DNA of 64,000 nucleotides from a virus: IMG/VR virus record IMGVR_UViG_3300037348_000049, positions 62,001 to 126,000 of that record. The stretch is one strand, 5' to 3'. The notes under the pieces were generated by a model. It searched no databases. It worked only from the letters and a program-made list of their open reading frames with translations, and was not told the origin of the DNA. Both the position numbers and the translations under genes were made by a program. This document shows, in pieces, positions 1 to 11,375 of this stretch (position 1 is its first letter; each line of letters starts with the position of its first letter).

Positions 1-3000
1 TTGAGTATTGAACCAAGCAACACCGTCTGTTATGCTGTTTATATCTGGTTGAATACTAGTTGTGAGAAACTTTCCAACACTTCCTTCTGGCCCTGTTGGT
101 CCAGTCGGGCCATCCACACCAGCCACCCCTCCTGGCCCTGTGGCACCAATTGGGCCTAAGTAGTTTCCGGTAAATATCCAGGTAGCACCATTCCACACAT
201 AAATTGAGCCCTCGGCTTGGACGTAATACGCGTCACTAGGTGCTGCGGTTCCTGGTAATTGATTTGTTGTTAAAACTGTACCGAGAACATTTAGGGAGAC
301 ACCTTGCGGCCCAGAAGGACCCGTAGAACCAGTAGGTCCAGTCGGACCAGTAGGGCCTAAATCACCCTGAGGTCCAAGAAGCCCTTGAGGACCTACTAGC
401 CCCTGAGGACCCGTTGGGCCTTGATCACCAGTAGAGCCTGTAGGGCCAGTTGGTCCAAGATCACCCTGAGATCCCACGTCACCCTGAGGTCCAACAATTT
501 GACCTACGTTCGACCAAGAACTCCCACCCCACACAAAGAGGTCACCAATATCTTGAACAACATACGCGTCATTTATGTCGTTAGTTATAATCGAAGCTGC
601 ACTACTCCCGCCAAGAGCTGGTGTTGATTCCGAAACATAGTATAAAACTTCAGGAGCATCTTCAGGGACGACAAATATTAACGAGCCATTAGTGCCTGCG
701 GTTCCAGAATAAACAACTCCGCTGGTATACGCGAAGTCAATCACTCCACCCACTGCTGAGTGGTGGCCGTCTTGACTTTCAGATAGGTATATTTTATTTC
801 CCGCATTGGATGCAGCCGACTGCGAGAAAACATAAGTTCCACCGCGGTGCATAAACAGGTTGGAAGTTAGCTCTCCTCCAATATAAAACTTATTTCCTTC
901 TTCTGTAGATTCAACTGTTACTACAAATGTAACTGAAGAAGTAGATGATGGCAAAAAGTTAGAGGAGGGTACTGATCCCAATAAACTTATAGCGGTACCC
1001 TGAGGACCAGTTGGACCAGTAGGGCCTAAATCACCCTGAGGTCCAACATCACCTGTAAATTGAGCAACGGAATTCCATGCAGTGCCGTCCCAAATATATA
1101 CAAAGCTATCTTCTAGAACAACATACGCGTCATTGTCCTGATTACCAGTAAGTGGGAGGTTACTCACTGTAGAGATAGGCCCGATTAGATTTACTGGCAA
1201 CCCACGAGGACCAGTAGGGCCTAAATCACCCTGAGGTCCAACAATTTGACCTGAATCGGTCCAAGACGTGCCGCCCCAGAAATATAAATTACCGTCTTGA
1301 TCTACAATTCTTGTGTCGTTTAAGGAGTTTCCACTAGAAGGCAGATCTCCAAATGTGGCAACAGAGCCTTTAAGTGTCAGGTCAACGCCACGAGAACCTG
1401 TTGGGCCAAGGTCACCCTGAACACCCTGTGGGCCAGTGGCACCTACGTTACCAGTAAGACCTATAGAGCCAGTGGCACCCGTTGCACCCGTCTGACCTGT
1501 AGCACCAATTGGACCTTGTACGCCAGTTGAGCCAGTTGGACCCATTGGTCCAGCAACACCGGTTAGGCCAGTTGCACCTGTTGGGCCCCTGTCTCCAATA
1601 AACTGACCTGCGGAGACCCAGTTGGTTCCGTCCCAAATATATAAATTACTTGTTGCTGCTACAGCAAGAGCATCGTTAGTATTGTTGCCGAGCAGGGGTA
1701 GGTCTTCTTCAGTATTTACAGAGCCTCTAATGTTTATAGAAGACCCTGTTGCACCTGTTGGTCCAGCTAGACCAATGTCTCCATCATTACCCGTTGGCCC
1801 CTGAGGACCAGTCGGTCCTACGTCACCCTGAGGTCCTGTTGAGCCAATCGCTCCTACGTCACCCTGAGTACCTGTTGGACCTATGGGGCCTCCAACTCCT
1901 TGTGCACCTGTTAATCCAGTATCACCCTGAGACCCCTTAAGGGCCAAAATCTGCCATTGGACACTGCCCTGGGGCACCTCTCCAGTAGTTGTATCAAGAG
2001 AGAAGTAAGAACTGTCACCATAAACAACAGCGTCAGCATACACGTATGTAGTACTCGAGTCCCACTCGCCTTGCCACTGAATACCTGCAGCACCCTGAGA
2101 TCCTTGTGGTCCTGTAGCGCCTATGGGTCCAGTAGTACCTACCGCACCAACGGATCCATCGTTACCGTCAGCACCTGTTGGGCCAGTAACTCCCTGCGGT
2201 CCTGTTGCACCTAAATTACCCTGTGCACCTGTTGGTCCAGTTGGACCTGCTACACCTACGCCACCAGTCGAACCAGTTGGACCTAGAGGCCCTTGCTCCC
2301 CCTGAGGACCAGTAGGGCCTAAATCACCCTGAGGTCCAACAATTTGACCTACGTTGTTAAATACTTCGCCGTCCCAGACGTAAAGATCGCCATTAGCTTC
2401 TACTATGTAGGCGTCGTTTAGAGAGTTGCCACTAGAGGGTAGGCCGCCTTCTGTTGGTACGGCACCAAGTAGGTTTATAGATGTCCCCTGAGCACCTGTT
2501 GGCCCAAGGTCACCCTGAGCACCTGTTGGTCCAAGGTCACCCTGAGCACCTGTTGGGCCTAGTGGTCCTACGGGGCCAGTATCTCCCTGGGGGCCTGTTG
2601 ATCCTGAAAGACCTTCGATTCCATCAAGACCAGTTGCACCTTGAGAACCTGTTGGACCTAACTCGCCCTGAACACCCTGTGGCCCAGTTGAACCTTGCGC
2701 TCCCTCGTTGCCGACTGAGCCAGTCGGACCAGTTACACCCTGAATTCCCTGTGGGCCAGTATCGCCCTGCAGTCCGGTTGAGCCAGTTGAGCCCATTGGT
2801 CCATCGAGCCCAAACTCCCCCTGTGGACCTGTTGCGCCTACGCTACCTGTTGGTCCCGTTGGGCCATCCACGCCTGCGGATCCATTAGAGCCTTGTGGAC
2901 CAGTCGGTCCAAGATCACCCTGAGATCCGGTTGACCCCTGCGGACCTGTTGCGCCTACGCTGCCTACTGCTCCGATTGCCCCCTGGGCACCTGTTGGACC

Positions 3001-3234
3001 TGTTGCGCCATCATTACCCGCCGGGCCAGTCTCTCCCAGACCTATAGGGCCAGTCGGACCAAAGGGGCCTTGTAGTCCCGTAAGACCCTGAATACCTGTA
3101 GATCCAGTAGGACCCGTCGCGCCGACAATTTGAGAGTACTCTACGTTCCATACAGTGCCGTCCCAGACGTAAGTTGTCTGTCCATACACATACTCGTCGT
3201 TTAGCTCCGGGCTATTTGGGAAATTAATTGGCAT
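1..3234 (-). CDS. Collagen-like tail fibre protein (partial, C-terminus beyond left edge)
   Basis: An open frame of 1078 codons runs from an ATG at 3234-3232 to the window edge without a stop. Most of it is Gly-X-Y triplets of the phage type (GPTGPQG, GATGPTG, GPQGDLG), expected to form a trimeric collagen-like shaft on the virion. The shaft is broken by about six short repeats of the pattern [14 protein letters not shown]...LYVWDG..W...GQIVG (near 2485-2335, 1745-1590, 1385-1230, 1195-1045, 610-490 and 290-150; the N-terminus also matches). There is also a CBM5/12-like module near 2085-1935 ([15 protein letters not shown]...W) and a cupredoxin-like insertion near 945-610. It starts 2 bases after the stop of the next minus-strand gene, so the two are co-transcribed. 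Receptor or surface binding is inferred. Confidence 0.85.
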   Translation of the reverse strand, partial: MPINFPNSPELNDEYVYGQTTYVWDGTVWNVEYSQIVGATGPTGSTGIQGLTGLQGPFGPTGPIGLGETGPAGNDGATGPTGAQGAIGAVGSVGATGPQGSTGSQGDLGPTGPQGSNGSAGVDGPTGPTGSVGATGPQGEFGLDGPMGSTGSTGLQGDTGPQGIQGVTGPTGSVGNEGAQGSTGPQGVQGELGPTGSQGATGLDGIEGLSGSTGPQGDTGPVGPLGPTGAQGDLGPTGAQGDLGPTGAQGTSINLLGAVPTEGGLPSSGNSLNDAYIVEANGDLYVWDGEVFNNVGQIVGPQGDLGPTGPQGEQGPLGPTGSTGGVGVAGPTGPTGAQGNLGATGPQGVTGPTGADGNDGSVGAVGTTGPIGATGPQGSQGAAGIQWQGEWDSSTTYVYADAVVYGDSSYFSLDTTTGEVPQGSVQWQILALKGSQGDTGLTGAQGVGGPIGPTGTQGDVGAIGSTGPQGDVGPTGPQGPTGNDGDIGLAGPTGATGSSINIRGSVNTEEDLPLLGNNTNDALAVAATSNLYIWDGTNWVSAGQFIGDRGPTGATGLTGVAGPMGPTGSTGVQGPIGATGQTGATGATGSIGLTGNVGATGPQGVQGDLGPTGSRGVDLTLKGSVATFGDLPSSGNSLNDTRIVDQDGNLYFWGGTSWTDSGQIVGPQGDLGPTGPRGLPVNLIGPISTVSNLPLTGNQDNDAYVVLEDSFVYIWDGTAWNSVAQFTGDVGPQGDLGPTGPTGPQGTAISLLGSVPSSNFLPSSTSSVTFVVTVESTEEGNKFYIGGELTSNLFMHRGGTYVFSQSAASNAGNKIYLSESQDGHHSAVGGVIDFAYTSGVVYSGTAGTNGSLIFVVPEDAPEVLYYVSESTPALGGSSAASIITNDINDAYVVQDIGDLFVWGGSSWSNVGQIVGPQGDVGSQGDLGPTGPTGSTGDQGPTGPQGLVGPQGLLGPQGDLGPTGPTGPTGSTGPSGPQGVSLNVLGTVLTTNQLPGTAAPSDAYYVQAEGSIYVWNGATWIFTGNYLGPIGATGPGGVAGVDGPTGPTGPEGSVGKFLTTSIQPDINSITDGVAWFNTQ

Positions 3235-3236
3235 TA

Positions 3237-3629
3237 TTAACCTTCTATGATCCTTAGTCGTGCTGCGATTTGATCTAGAGCATCAGCAATAGTGGTTGGC
3301 TCAACAGCGTCCCAGTTAGAACTAGTAGCTGGGGTGTATGTAGTTGCACTACCAGCAGCACCTGTTGGGCCTTGAGGGGCAGTGGCAACCTGAACCCACT
3401 GGCTACTATCTACGTCTTGAATGTAGACGTACATTTTACCGGTTTCTAGGTCTGCCCAAACTTGTCCAGCGTATGGATCTGATGGGAATACTGTTGCAAA
3501 GGCACCAGAGCTACCCTGTGGACCAGTTGGACCTACAGGCCCACCAGATGGTCCTGTTGCTCCTGTTGGCCCCTGTACTCCTTGAGGCCCTCCCTTGGAT
3601 ACTTCTACACGATTGCTGTACATGGCCAT
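3237..3629 (-). CDS. Short collagen-like structural protein
   Basis: 130 residues. The N-terminal third has Gly-X-Y triplets ([17 protein letters not shown]), followed by a [15 protein letters not shown] segment resembling the non-collagen modules of the long fibre gene downstream. The C-terminus, [14 protein letters not shown], looks like a short trimerising helix. Its ATG overlaps the stop of the upstream gene as TAATG, and its stop is 2 bases before the long fibre gene. A minor tail or fibre-attachment protein is likely; the exact role is unknown. Confidence 0.75.
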   Translation of the reverse strand: MAMYSNRVEVSKGGPQGVQGPTGATGPSGGPVGPTGPQGSSGAFATVFPSDPYAGQVWADLETGKMYVYIQDVDSSQWVQVATAPQGPTGAAGSATTYTPATSSNWDAVEPTTIADALDQIAARLRIIEG

Positions 3630-4018
3630 TATCTAGTTACCTCCGCACGTACGGTAAAATTTCCTAAAAGAAGTCGTTCGACTACTCCAGTCATTGGTGC
3701 CTCTATCTCTAAATCGTAAACGTAATTACCTTCTACTACTGTTGACATATCTGTTGCTGAGACTAAAAGGTCAAATCTTCCTTCAACTCCAAAAACTATA
3801 ATCCGTCCATTTTCCGTAGTGAGTTCAAGAGCTACCGCGGCTGAATTGACAGCTGGCCTAACCTGCATACGTGCCGTGTAGCCTGTTGTATTGTGCGGAG
3901 TGCGCTTAGCATCCTTGTACACAACCGTGTATGAGAAAGTTGCACCCTGATCGGCCACTATGTTATGTGTGCCTTGATTACTGGCAAGGCCGCCATTGTA
4001 GAGATTTGTAGAAGGCAT
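3629..4018 (-). CDS. Putative phage structural (tail/baseplate-type) protein
   Basis: About 129 residues from the ATG at 4018 (MPSTNLYNGG), preceded by an AAAGAG ribosome-binding site; a TTG start at 4048 is possible but has less support. The protein is beta-rich, with a segment ATFSYTVVYKDAKRTPHN and an Ig-like end (YDLEIEAPMTGVVERLLLGNFTVRAEVTR split over two strands). This pattern is seen in small phage tail proteins. It is the first gene of the minus-strand fibre operon and overlaps the next gene by one base. Function inferred from context only. Confidence 0.65.
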   Translation of the reverse strand: MPSTNLYNGGLASNQGTHNIVADQGATFSYTVVYKDAKRTPHNTTGYTARMQVRPAVNSAAVALELTTENGRIIVFGVEGRFDLLVSATDMSTVVEGNYVYDLEIEAPMTGVVERLLLGNFTVRAEVTR

Positions 4019-4111
4019 TTGACTCTTTCGGCGAGAGGTTACAGTCAACTATCATTCTACAGCATTTGTAGTTAGCCCATAAGGGAGATATACTTAGGCA
4101 CAGGAGAATCC

Positions 4112-4336
4112 ATGAGCTTGGTACTAAACACAGAAATACAGCAAAAAGAAGAGCAAAACGAGAATAAACTTGCTCACTATGCTGAAGCGGCCTCAGTGAG
4201 TGAAGCTTACGTACTTGGAACACCAGTTAAAGCTCTCTGTGGAGAGGTTTTTATTCCTTCTCGTGACCCTGAAAAATTTCCCGTATGCAGAACTTGCAAA
4301 GATATTATAAATGCACTATTGTTGGGCTCGGATTAA
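4112..4336 (+). CDS. DUF3039 family protein
   Basis: 74 residues. The central and C-terminal part carries the DUF3039 hallmarks: HYAEAA, AYVLGTPVKALCGEVFIPSRDP and FPVCRTCKDI. The His and three Cys could bind one zinc ion. The family is widespread in actinobacteria and has no established function. It is divergent from the fibre operon and precedes the nrd operon. AGGAGA lies just upstream of the ATG. Confidence 0.8.
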   Translation: MSLVLNTEIQQKEEQNENKLAHYAEAASVSEAYVLGTPVKALCGEVFIPSRDPEKFPVCRTCKDIINALLLGSD

Positions 4337-4451
4337 AAATCGACCAACAGATTTTGTCCTATACTAGAGCTTCAACTCCTGACGAAATCACTTATTTTGG
4401 GATACAAACGTCAGGATTTGGCGTCTCAAACTAACGAAGGGTACACCACAC

Positions 4452-4673
4452 ATGACAGTCACCGTATACACGCTCCCATCCTGCGTTCAGTGCGACAGTA
4501 CCAAGAGACTTTTGACTAGGAATGGAATTAAGTTTGAGATAATTGACCTCAGCACAGATGAGGCCGCCATGGCACTTGTAAAAGAGCTTGGCTACACTGC
4601 TGCACCTATTGTTGTTGTAGGTGACGACCACTGGAGTGGTTTCCGGATGGATAAAATTTCTGCACTTGTATAA
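4452..4673 (+). CDS. nrdH: NrdH glutaredoxin-like redoxin
   Basis: 73 residues with a thioredoxin fold and a redox centre Cys11-Val-Gln-Cys14. Also visible are the cis-Pro region AAPIVVV and the C-terminal WSGFRMDKI motif typical of NrdH. NrdH passes electrons from thioredoxin reductase to class Ib ribonucleotide reductase. It is the first gene of nrdH-nrdI-nrdE-nrdF, and nrdI begins 3 bases after its stop. The gap 4337-4451 contains a TATACT hexamer that may be its -10 box; I could not find a convincing NrdR-box pair. Confidence 0.95.
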   Translation: MTVTVYTLPSCVQCDSTKRLLTRNGIKFEIIDLSTDEAAMALVKELGYTAAPIVVVGDDHWSGFRMDKISALV

Positions 4674-4675
4674 TC

Positions 4676-5064
4676 ATGTACGACATAGTATATTTCTCTA
4701 ACGTATCTAATAATACGCACAGATTCATGGAAAAGTTAGGCCTTCCGGCTCAGCGGATACCGGTCCGTTGGGACGGCGAAGAGCCTTTTATGGCGTATGG
4801 AGAGTATGTTCTTTTTCTCCCCACTTATGGTGGAGGAAATGACGAACACACTGTGCCAAAACAGGTCAAAAGTTTTTTAAACATTAAGACCAATAGAGAC
4901 TTGCTTCGCGGTGTTGTCGGACTCGGCAATACTAATTTTGGTGACCACTTCTGTGGTGCAGCCGAGATGATTTCAGCAAAAACTGGTGTACCTTTGCTGT
5001 ATCGCGTAGAAATTATGGGTACACCATACGACGTAGAACAAGTAAACGAGAGGTTAAAACAACT

Positions 5065-5092
<28 letters not shown>
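4676..5092 (+). CDS. nrdI: NrdI flavodoxin-like RNR maturase
   Basis: 138 residues. The N-terminal phosphate-binding loop [12 protein letters not shown] and the segment PTYGGGN match NrdI. NrdI is the flavodoxin that generates the oxidant for Mn2-tyrosyl radical assembly in NrdF. Its 3' end overlaps nrdE by 28 bases, so the two are probably translationally coupled. Confidence 0.95.
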
Positions 5093-8159
<3,067 letters not shown>

Positions 8160-8169
8160 GGAGGCGAAA

Positions 8170-8214
8170 ATGGATTGCGACTGCGAAGGCTGCGGATGCG
8201 GTACAAGTAAGTAA
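8170..8214 (+). CDS. 14-residue Cys-rich micropeptide after nrdF
   Basis: ATG at 8170 follows a near-perfect ribosome-binding site (AAGGAGG at 8158-8164, overlapping the nrdF stop). The peptide is MDCDCEGCGCGTSK: four Cys in a C-X-C-X2-C-X-C pattern. It is the last ORF before the operon terminator. The strong translation signal and the density of Cys argue for a real product, perhaps a metal- or redox-active peptide linked to ribonucleotide reductase. That role is speculation. Confidence 0.6.
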   Translation: MDCDCEGCGCGTSK

Positions 8215-8223
8215 AAAAGATAG

Positions 8224-8250
8224 GCCACCCTTCGGGGTGGCTTTTCTTTT
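8224..8250 (+). terminator. Terminator of the nrd operon
   Basis: GCCACCC-TTCG-GGGTGGC, a perfect 7-bp stem with a stable tetraloop, followed by TTTTCTTTT. Confidence 0.95.
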
Positions 8251-8263
8251 GTAGACTATATCT

Positions 8264-8443
8264 ATGCCTACCTATTCTTATATTTGCGAAAACGGACATA
8301 AATACGAAGAAATTCGATCAATGTCTGAGAATTTGCAAAAGACGACTTGCGCAGAAACCCCTTGTGGTACTACACTTAAGAGAGTATTCAGCGCGCCTCC
8401 AATCACCTTCAAGGGTGGTGGGTTTCATGCTAAAAGTGGTTAA
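8264..8443 (+). CDS. FmdB-type zinc-ribbon protein
   Basis: 59 residues. It starts MPTYSYICENGHKYEE and contains CAETPCG, RVFSAPPITFKGGGFH: the FmdB/CxxC_CXXC_SSSS family pattern, in which one Cys pair is partly replaced here (C8 with H12, then C31 and C36). These are small putative regulatory proteins; the molecular role is unknown. There is no strong ribosome-binding site, so it may be translated from a short or leaderless message starting just after the nrd terminator. Confidence 0.75.
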   Translation: MPTYSYICENGHKYEEIRSMSENLQKTTCAETPCGTTLKRVFSAPPITFKGGGFHAKSG

Positions 8444-8460
8444 AAAGTAATAGGAGCCCC

Positions 8461-8778
8461 ATGAGAACCCAAAATAACGTAGACGTAGAATTTATTGGCA
8501 TCAACCTACCCGAGTTTAGTAGCAGACAAAAACCCCTTTGCGCCGACGCGGATCCTGAGCTCTTCTATCCTATAGAAGTTGAAAGCAGGCTGAGCGCCAG
8601 AGGTACTGTTGTTTCCGCTAAATACTTAGACGAAAGAGCTGCTAAGAAAATATGTAATCAGTGCCCTCTGCAAATGGCCTGTTTGAAATATGCTTTAGAA
8701 AACTCGGAGTACGGTATATGGGGTGGAACTTCTGAGACTGAAAGGGCAAACCTTCGCAGAAGGATTAGGCGTAACTAG
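8461..8778 (+). CDS. WhiB-family iron-sulfur transcriptional regulator
   Basis: 105 residues with the four cluster ligands C27, C65, C68 and C74 (C-X37-C-X2-C-X5-C), the turn GIWGG at 85-89, and a basic DNA-contacting tail (RANLRRRIRRN). WhiB proteins bind a [4Fe-4S] cluster, contact domain 4 of the primary sigma factor and modulate promoters. AGGAG precedes the ATG. A phage copy could redirect host or phage promoters; it is a candidate regulator of the promoter array at 40-57 kb, though nothing proves this. Confidence 0.93.
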   Translation: MRTQNNVDVEFIGINLPEFSSRQKPLCADADPELFYPIEVESRLSARGTVVSAKYLDERAAKKICNQCPLQMACLKYALENSEYGIWGGTSETERANLRRRIRRN

Positions 8779-8851
8779 TGGACTTCAACACTTGATACAA
8801 TAGAAACACCTGGGGAAGAGGCGAATTAATTAATCGACCCTAGGAGTTTAA

Positions 8852-9127
8852 ATGGGATTACTACCCGAAGTACTAAGAAGAACCATAGCTCTAATTATTC
8901 TCCGTGTAAGTGGAGTCTTTGCTGGAGGCTCTCTTGCTGGAGTTGCACTCTGGCAATCAGCCGCGATGGCGGCATTCATCGGCCTCATGGATGTAGCGGA
9001 GAATCTATCTCGTGCCTACATGATTGATGGACATCTTGATGAAGAAGAAATAAACGCTGCTTTTGGTGGCAATCTCGTTATGGATGAGGATGCAGAGTTA
9101 GCAAAAACTATTAAGGAAGAAAGATAA
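8852..9127 (+). CDS. Small membrane protein, holin-like (r1t-type pattern)
   Basis: 91 residues: an amphipathic N-terminus, one or two hydrophobic segments (about residues 10-30 and 31-48: GVFAGGSLAGVALWQSAAMA), then a hydrophilic tail with DGHLDEEEINAAFGG. The order resembles phage holins of the r1t group and similar small actinophage membrane proteins. A TAGGAG ribosome-binding site is present. No lysin gene is adjacent, so holin activity is uncertain. Confidence 0.55.
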   Translation: MGLLPEVLRRTIALIILRVSGVFAGGSLAGVALWQSAAMAAFIGLMDVAENLSRAYMIDGHLDEEEINAAFGGNLVMDEDAELAKTIKEER

Positions 9128-9151
9128 ACCAGATAATCTTTTCTCTTTACG

Positions 9152-9195
9152 AAACCCCTTTTGACATTTTTGTCAAGAGGGGTTAGTATTTTCCC
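9152..9195 (+). promoter_or_regulatory. Inverted repeat overlapping a promoter (terminator and/or operator)
   Basis: A long imperfect hairpin (AACCCCTTTTGACA at 9152-9165, loop TTTT, TGTCAAGAGGGGGTT at 9170-9184) can end the upstream transcript. Its left arm contains TTGACA (9160-9165) and TAGTAT lies at 9184-9189, an 18-base spacing. The predicted transcription start falls on or next to the ATG at 9196, so the next gene may be leaderless. Confidence 0.6.
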
Positions 9196-9429
9196 ATGAA
9201 AGATAATTTTGATAAATGGCTGCAAGTTGGAATAAAAAATAATTGGTGTGGTCCAGCCATATGCTATACGCACGATGGGCTTCCAATTTCTGAGCGTCAG
9301 TCCCAAGAATTTGAAGAAGGTGGAGACCCTTGCCTCCATATTATTAGGCTTTATGAAGATGTTGAGACAAAACAAGAGATAGAAGACAACCACCCACCTT
9401 CTGTTTGGAGAGCGCCACGCAATAAATAG
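9196..9429 (+). CDS. Conserved actinophage hypothetical protein
   Basis: 77 residues with WCGPAICYTHDGLP, EEGGDPCLHIIRLY and a PPSVWRA end. I recognise this as a recurring small protein of actinobacteria and their phages with unknown function; Cys and His residues may bind a metal. It probably starts at the ATG of a leaderless message. Confidence 0.75.
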   Translation: MKDNFDKWLQVGIKNNWCGPAICYTHDGLPISERQSQEFEEGGDPCLHIIRLYEDVETKQEIEDNHPPSVWRAPRNK

Positions 9430-9496
9430 CAAGAGTGATCCACTCATAACTAAATATGTGTAGACTTATCACAGATGTAACAACGAAGGAGCTAAC

Positions 9497-10807
9497 TTGT
9501 CCGAAAACTCAAACAACGAGATCACTTCAGGAGCAGTAAGGACCTTTGTACTAGATACATCTGTTCTCCTTTCTGATCCAAAGGCAATCTTTCGTTTTGC
9601 GGAACACGAAGTTGTTCTGCCCATCGTTGTGATTAATGAGCTTGAGAAAAAGCGAAACGATGGCGAGATAGGCTACCTATCACGTAAAGCGCTCCGATTA
9701 TTAGATGACCTCCGCGACGAGCACGAGCGCCTAGACTTCCCTATTCCAGTCGGGGACGGTGGAACTTTAAGAGTCGAGCTTGAAAACATTGAGCCCGGCA
9801 TCCTGCCAACCGGTTTTCAGCTGGGCGATAACGACTCCCGAATCTTGGCTGTAGCGGCGAATCTCAAAAGCGCAGGGTATGACGTAACCCTAGTCTCCAA
9901 AGATCTTCCTATGCGAGTAAAAGCTGCATCAATTGGGCTAAACGCTGAACAGTACCTACATGAACTTGCCAACGAAGAGTGGCACGGAATCTCAGAGATT
10001 GCTGTTTCTGGTACAGACATAACTAATCTGTACGACAACGGTGAACTCGCACATGGATCCATCAAGGGTATGCCCGTAAATACTGGACTAGTACTATCTT
10101 CAGAATCTGGTGGTGCACTAGGCCGGGTAACAGACAGTGGCACCATTCGTCTAGTCAAGGGTGATCGTGAAGTATTTGGACTACATGGACGCTCTGCTGA
10201 GCAGCGACTTGCTATTGATTCGTTGTTAGACCCCGGTATGGGCATCGTCTCGCTCGGTGGAAAAGCCGGAACCGGAAAGAGCGCCTTGGCATTATGCGCT
10301 GGGCTCGAAGCGGTCTTGGAGAGGAAAGAGCACAAGAAGATTATGGTGTTCCGACCATTGCATGCAGTCGGTGGCCAGGAACTTGGATACCTCCCTGGAA
10401 CCGAAGCCGAGAAAATGAATCCGTGGGCGCAGGCCGTTTTCGACACGCTCGGATCACTGGTCTCGAAAGAAGTAATTGAAGAAGTAATAGCTCGTGGCAT
10501 TCTTGAGGTCCTACCACTAACCCACATTAGGGGTCGATCGCTTCACGACACCTTTGTAATCGTAGATGAAGCTCAGTCGCTAGAGAAGAATGTATTGCTG
10601 ACTGTTCTATCTCGTATTGGACAAAAGTCTAGAGTAGTTCTGACACACGACGTAGCTCAGAGGGACAACCTCCGAGTGGGCCGTCATGATGGAGTTGCCT
10701 CGGTTGTTGAGAGATTAAAGGGCCAGTCTATATTTAGCCACATTACTTTGATGCGTTCCGAACGAAGCGAGATAGCGGCTCTGGTTACAGATCTTCTAGA
10801 CTACTAG
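9497..10807 (+). CDS. phoH: PhoH-like protein with N-terminal PIN domain
   Basis: 436 residues. The N-terminal PIN-type nuclease domain has [12 protein letters not shown] (Asp20) and VINELEKKR, plus [11 protein letters not shown]. The C-terminal PhoH ATPase has Walker A GKAGTGKS at about 254-261 and Walker [10 protein letters not shown] at about 352-360. This is the PIN-PhoH (YlaK/PhoH2) architecture, implicated in RNA unwinding and cleavage. A TTG start follows GAAGGAG. The next small gene starts right after the stop. Confidence 0.95.
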   Translation: MSENSNNEITSGAVRTFVLDTSVLLSDPKAIFRFAEHEVVLPIVVINELEKKRNDGEIGYLSRKALRLLDDLRDEHERLDFPIPVGDGGTLRVELENIEPGILPTGFQLGDNDSRILAVAANLKSAGYDVTLVSKDLPMRVKAASIGLNAEQYLHELANEEWHGISEIAVSGTDITNLYDNGELAHGSIKGMPVNTGLVLSSESGGALGRVTDSGTIRLVKGDREVFGLHGRSAEQRLAIDSLLDPGMGIVSLGGKAGTGKSALALCAGLEAVLERKEHKKIMVFRPLHAVGGQELGYLPGTEAEKMNPWAQAVFDTLGSLVSKEVIEEVIARGILEVLPLTHIRGRSLHDTFVIVDEAQSLEKNVLLTVLSRIGQKSRVVLTHDVAQRDNLRVGRHDGVASVVERLKGQSIFSHITLMRSERSEIAALVTDLLDY

Positions 10808-10981
10808 ATGGCCAAACGCGAAGCAAAAAACGCCACTATTGATTACAGCGGAGATAACAGAGAAAGTATCTTTGGATGGTGCTCTACTAAACAGCACTTG
10901 GATTGCATAATAAATTTCCCTGGCCACAGTTGTATATGTTGCTGTCACGATGGAGATGTGTTAGTATCTGACGATGCATAA
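10808..10981 (+). CDS. Small Cys/His-rich protein
   Basis: 57 residues, starting at the ATG immediately after the phoH stop. It contains FGWCSTKQHLDCIINFPGH and SCICCCHDG, which suggests a metal-binding knuckle. The 3' end overlaps the next ORF by 8 bases. I do not recognise a named family. Confidence 0.65.
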   Translation: MAKREAKNATIDYSGDNRESIFGWCSTKQHLDCIINFPGHSCICCCHDGDVLVSDDA

Positions 10982-11144
10982 TAATGAGAAGCAGAGTTTT
11001 ACAGGTCTTATCCTGAATCTTATAAAGCAAAAGTTTTGTAAGCATTCCGATACAACTGATATATCTTGCCCGTACACCATGAGGACCTACACCGACTGCG
11101 TTGATTGCGGCCTCAGGATAAAAATAGAGCCAGCAAAAGGCTAG
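10974..11144 (+). CDS. Small Cys-rich hypothetical protein
   Basis: 56 residues from ATG 10974. FCKHSDTTDISCPYTMRTY and DCVDCGLR give a C-X-H...C...C-X2-C zinc-finger-like layout, a pattern I have seen in small actinophage proteins. It overlaps the end of the preceding gene and is the last gene before a 230-base gap. Confidence 0.65.
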   Translation: MHNNEKQSFTGLILNLIKQKFCKHSDTTDISCPYTMRTYTDCVDCGLRIKIEPAKG

Positions 11145-11212
11145 ATCGTGATTTGGCAAGATCTTTAAGGTACTTAATGTAGCATACTGTACCCCCCGGT
11201 TTTGTTCATTAA

Positions 11213-11234
11213 TGTACAAAGGGTAGTGTACAAA
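11213..11234 (+). promoter_or_regulatory. Tandem TGTACAAA repeats, possible operator
   Basis: TGTACAAA occurs at 11213-11220 and again at 11227-11234, a 14-base period; each contains the palindrome TGTACA. They lie in the 11145-11375 gap upstream of the ice-binding-like gene. I see no clear sigma-70 promoter or terminator in that gap. Confidence 0.35.
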
Positions 11235-11375
11235 AACTCTGTATAAACTTAAACCTAAGGTTATACAAAAATGGCACATTGGACTAAGTCTTTTGAATCC
11301 ATGTGATACTGATAGATGAGGAGTTGGGTTTTAGCTGACAAATGTTCAGCGTTTAAATTAATAGAAAGGTTTACT

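Noticed and set aside
421-2888. Plus-strand ORFs opposite the collagen-like fibre gene
   Set aside because: They are composition shadows of Gly-X-Y repeats on the other strand; no RBS and repetitive Pro/His/Leu content.
1-3234. Repeat-rich DNA resembling a CRISPR or satellite
   Set aside because: The repeats are 9-base Gly-X-Y codons of an open frame with no regular spacer structure.
4337-4451. NrdR boxes upstream of nrdH
   Set aside because: No pair of 16-base NrdR-box matches could be seen; only a single TATACT hexamer.
9817-10527. 236-codon minus-strand ORF inside phoH
   Set aside because: Lies fully antisense to a PhoH gene with all motifs; Ser/Pro/Arg-rich shadow translation.
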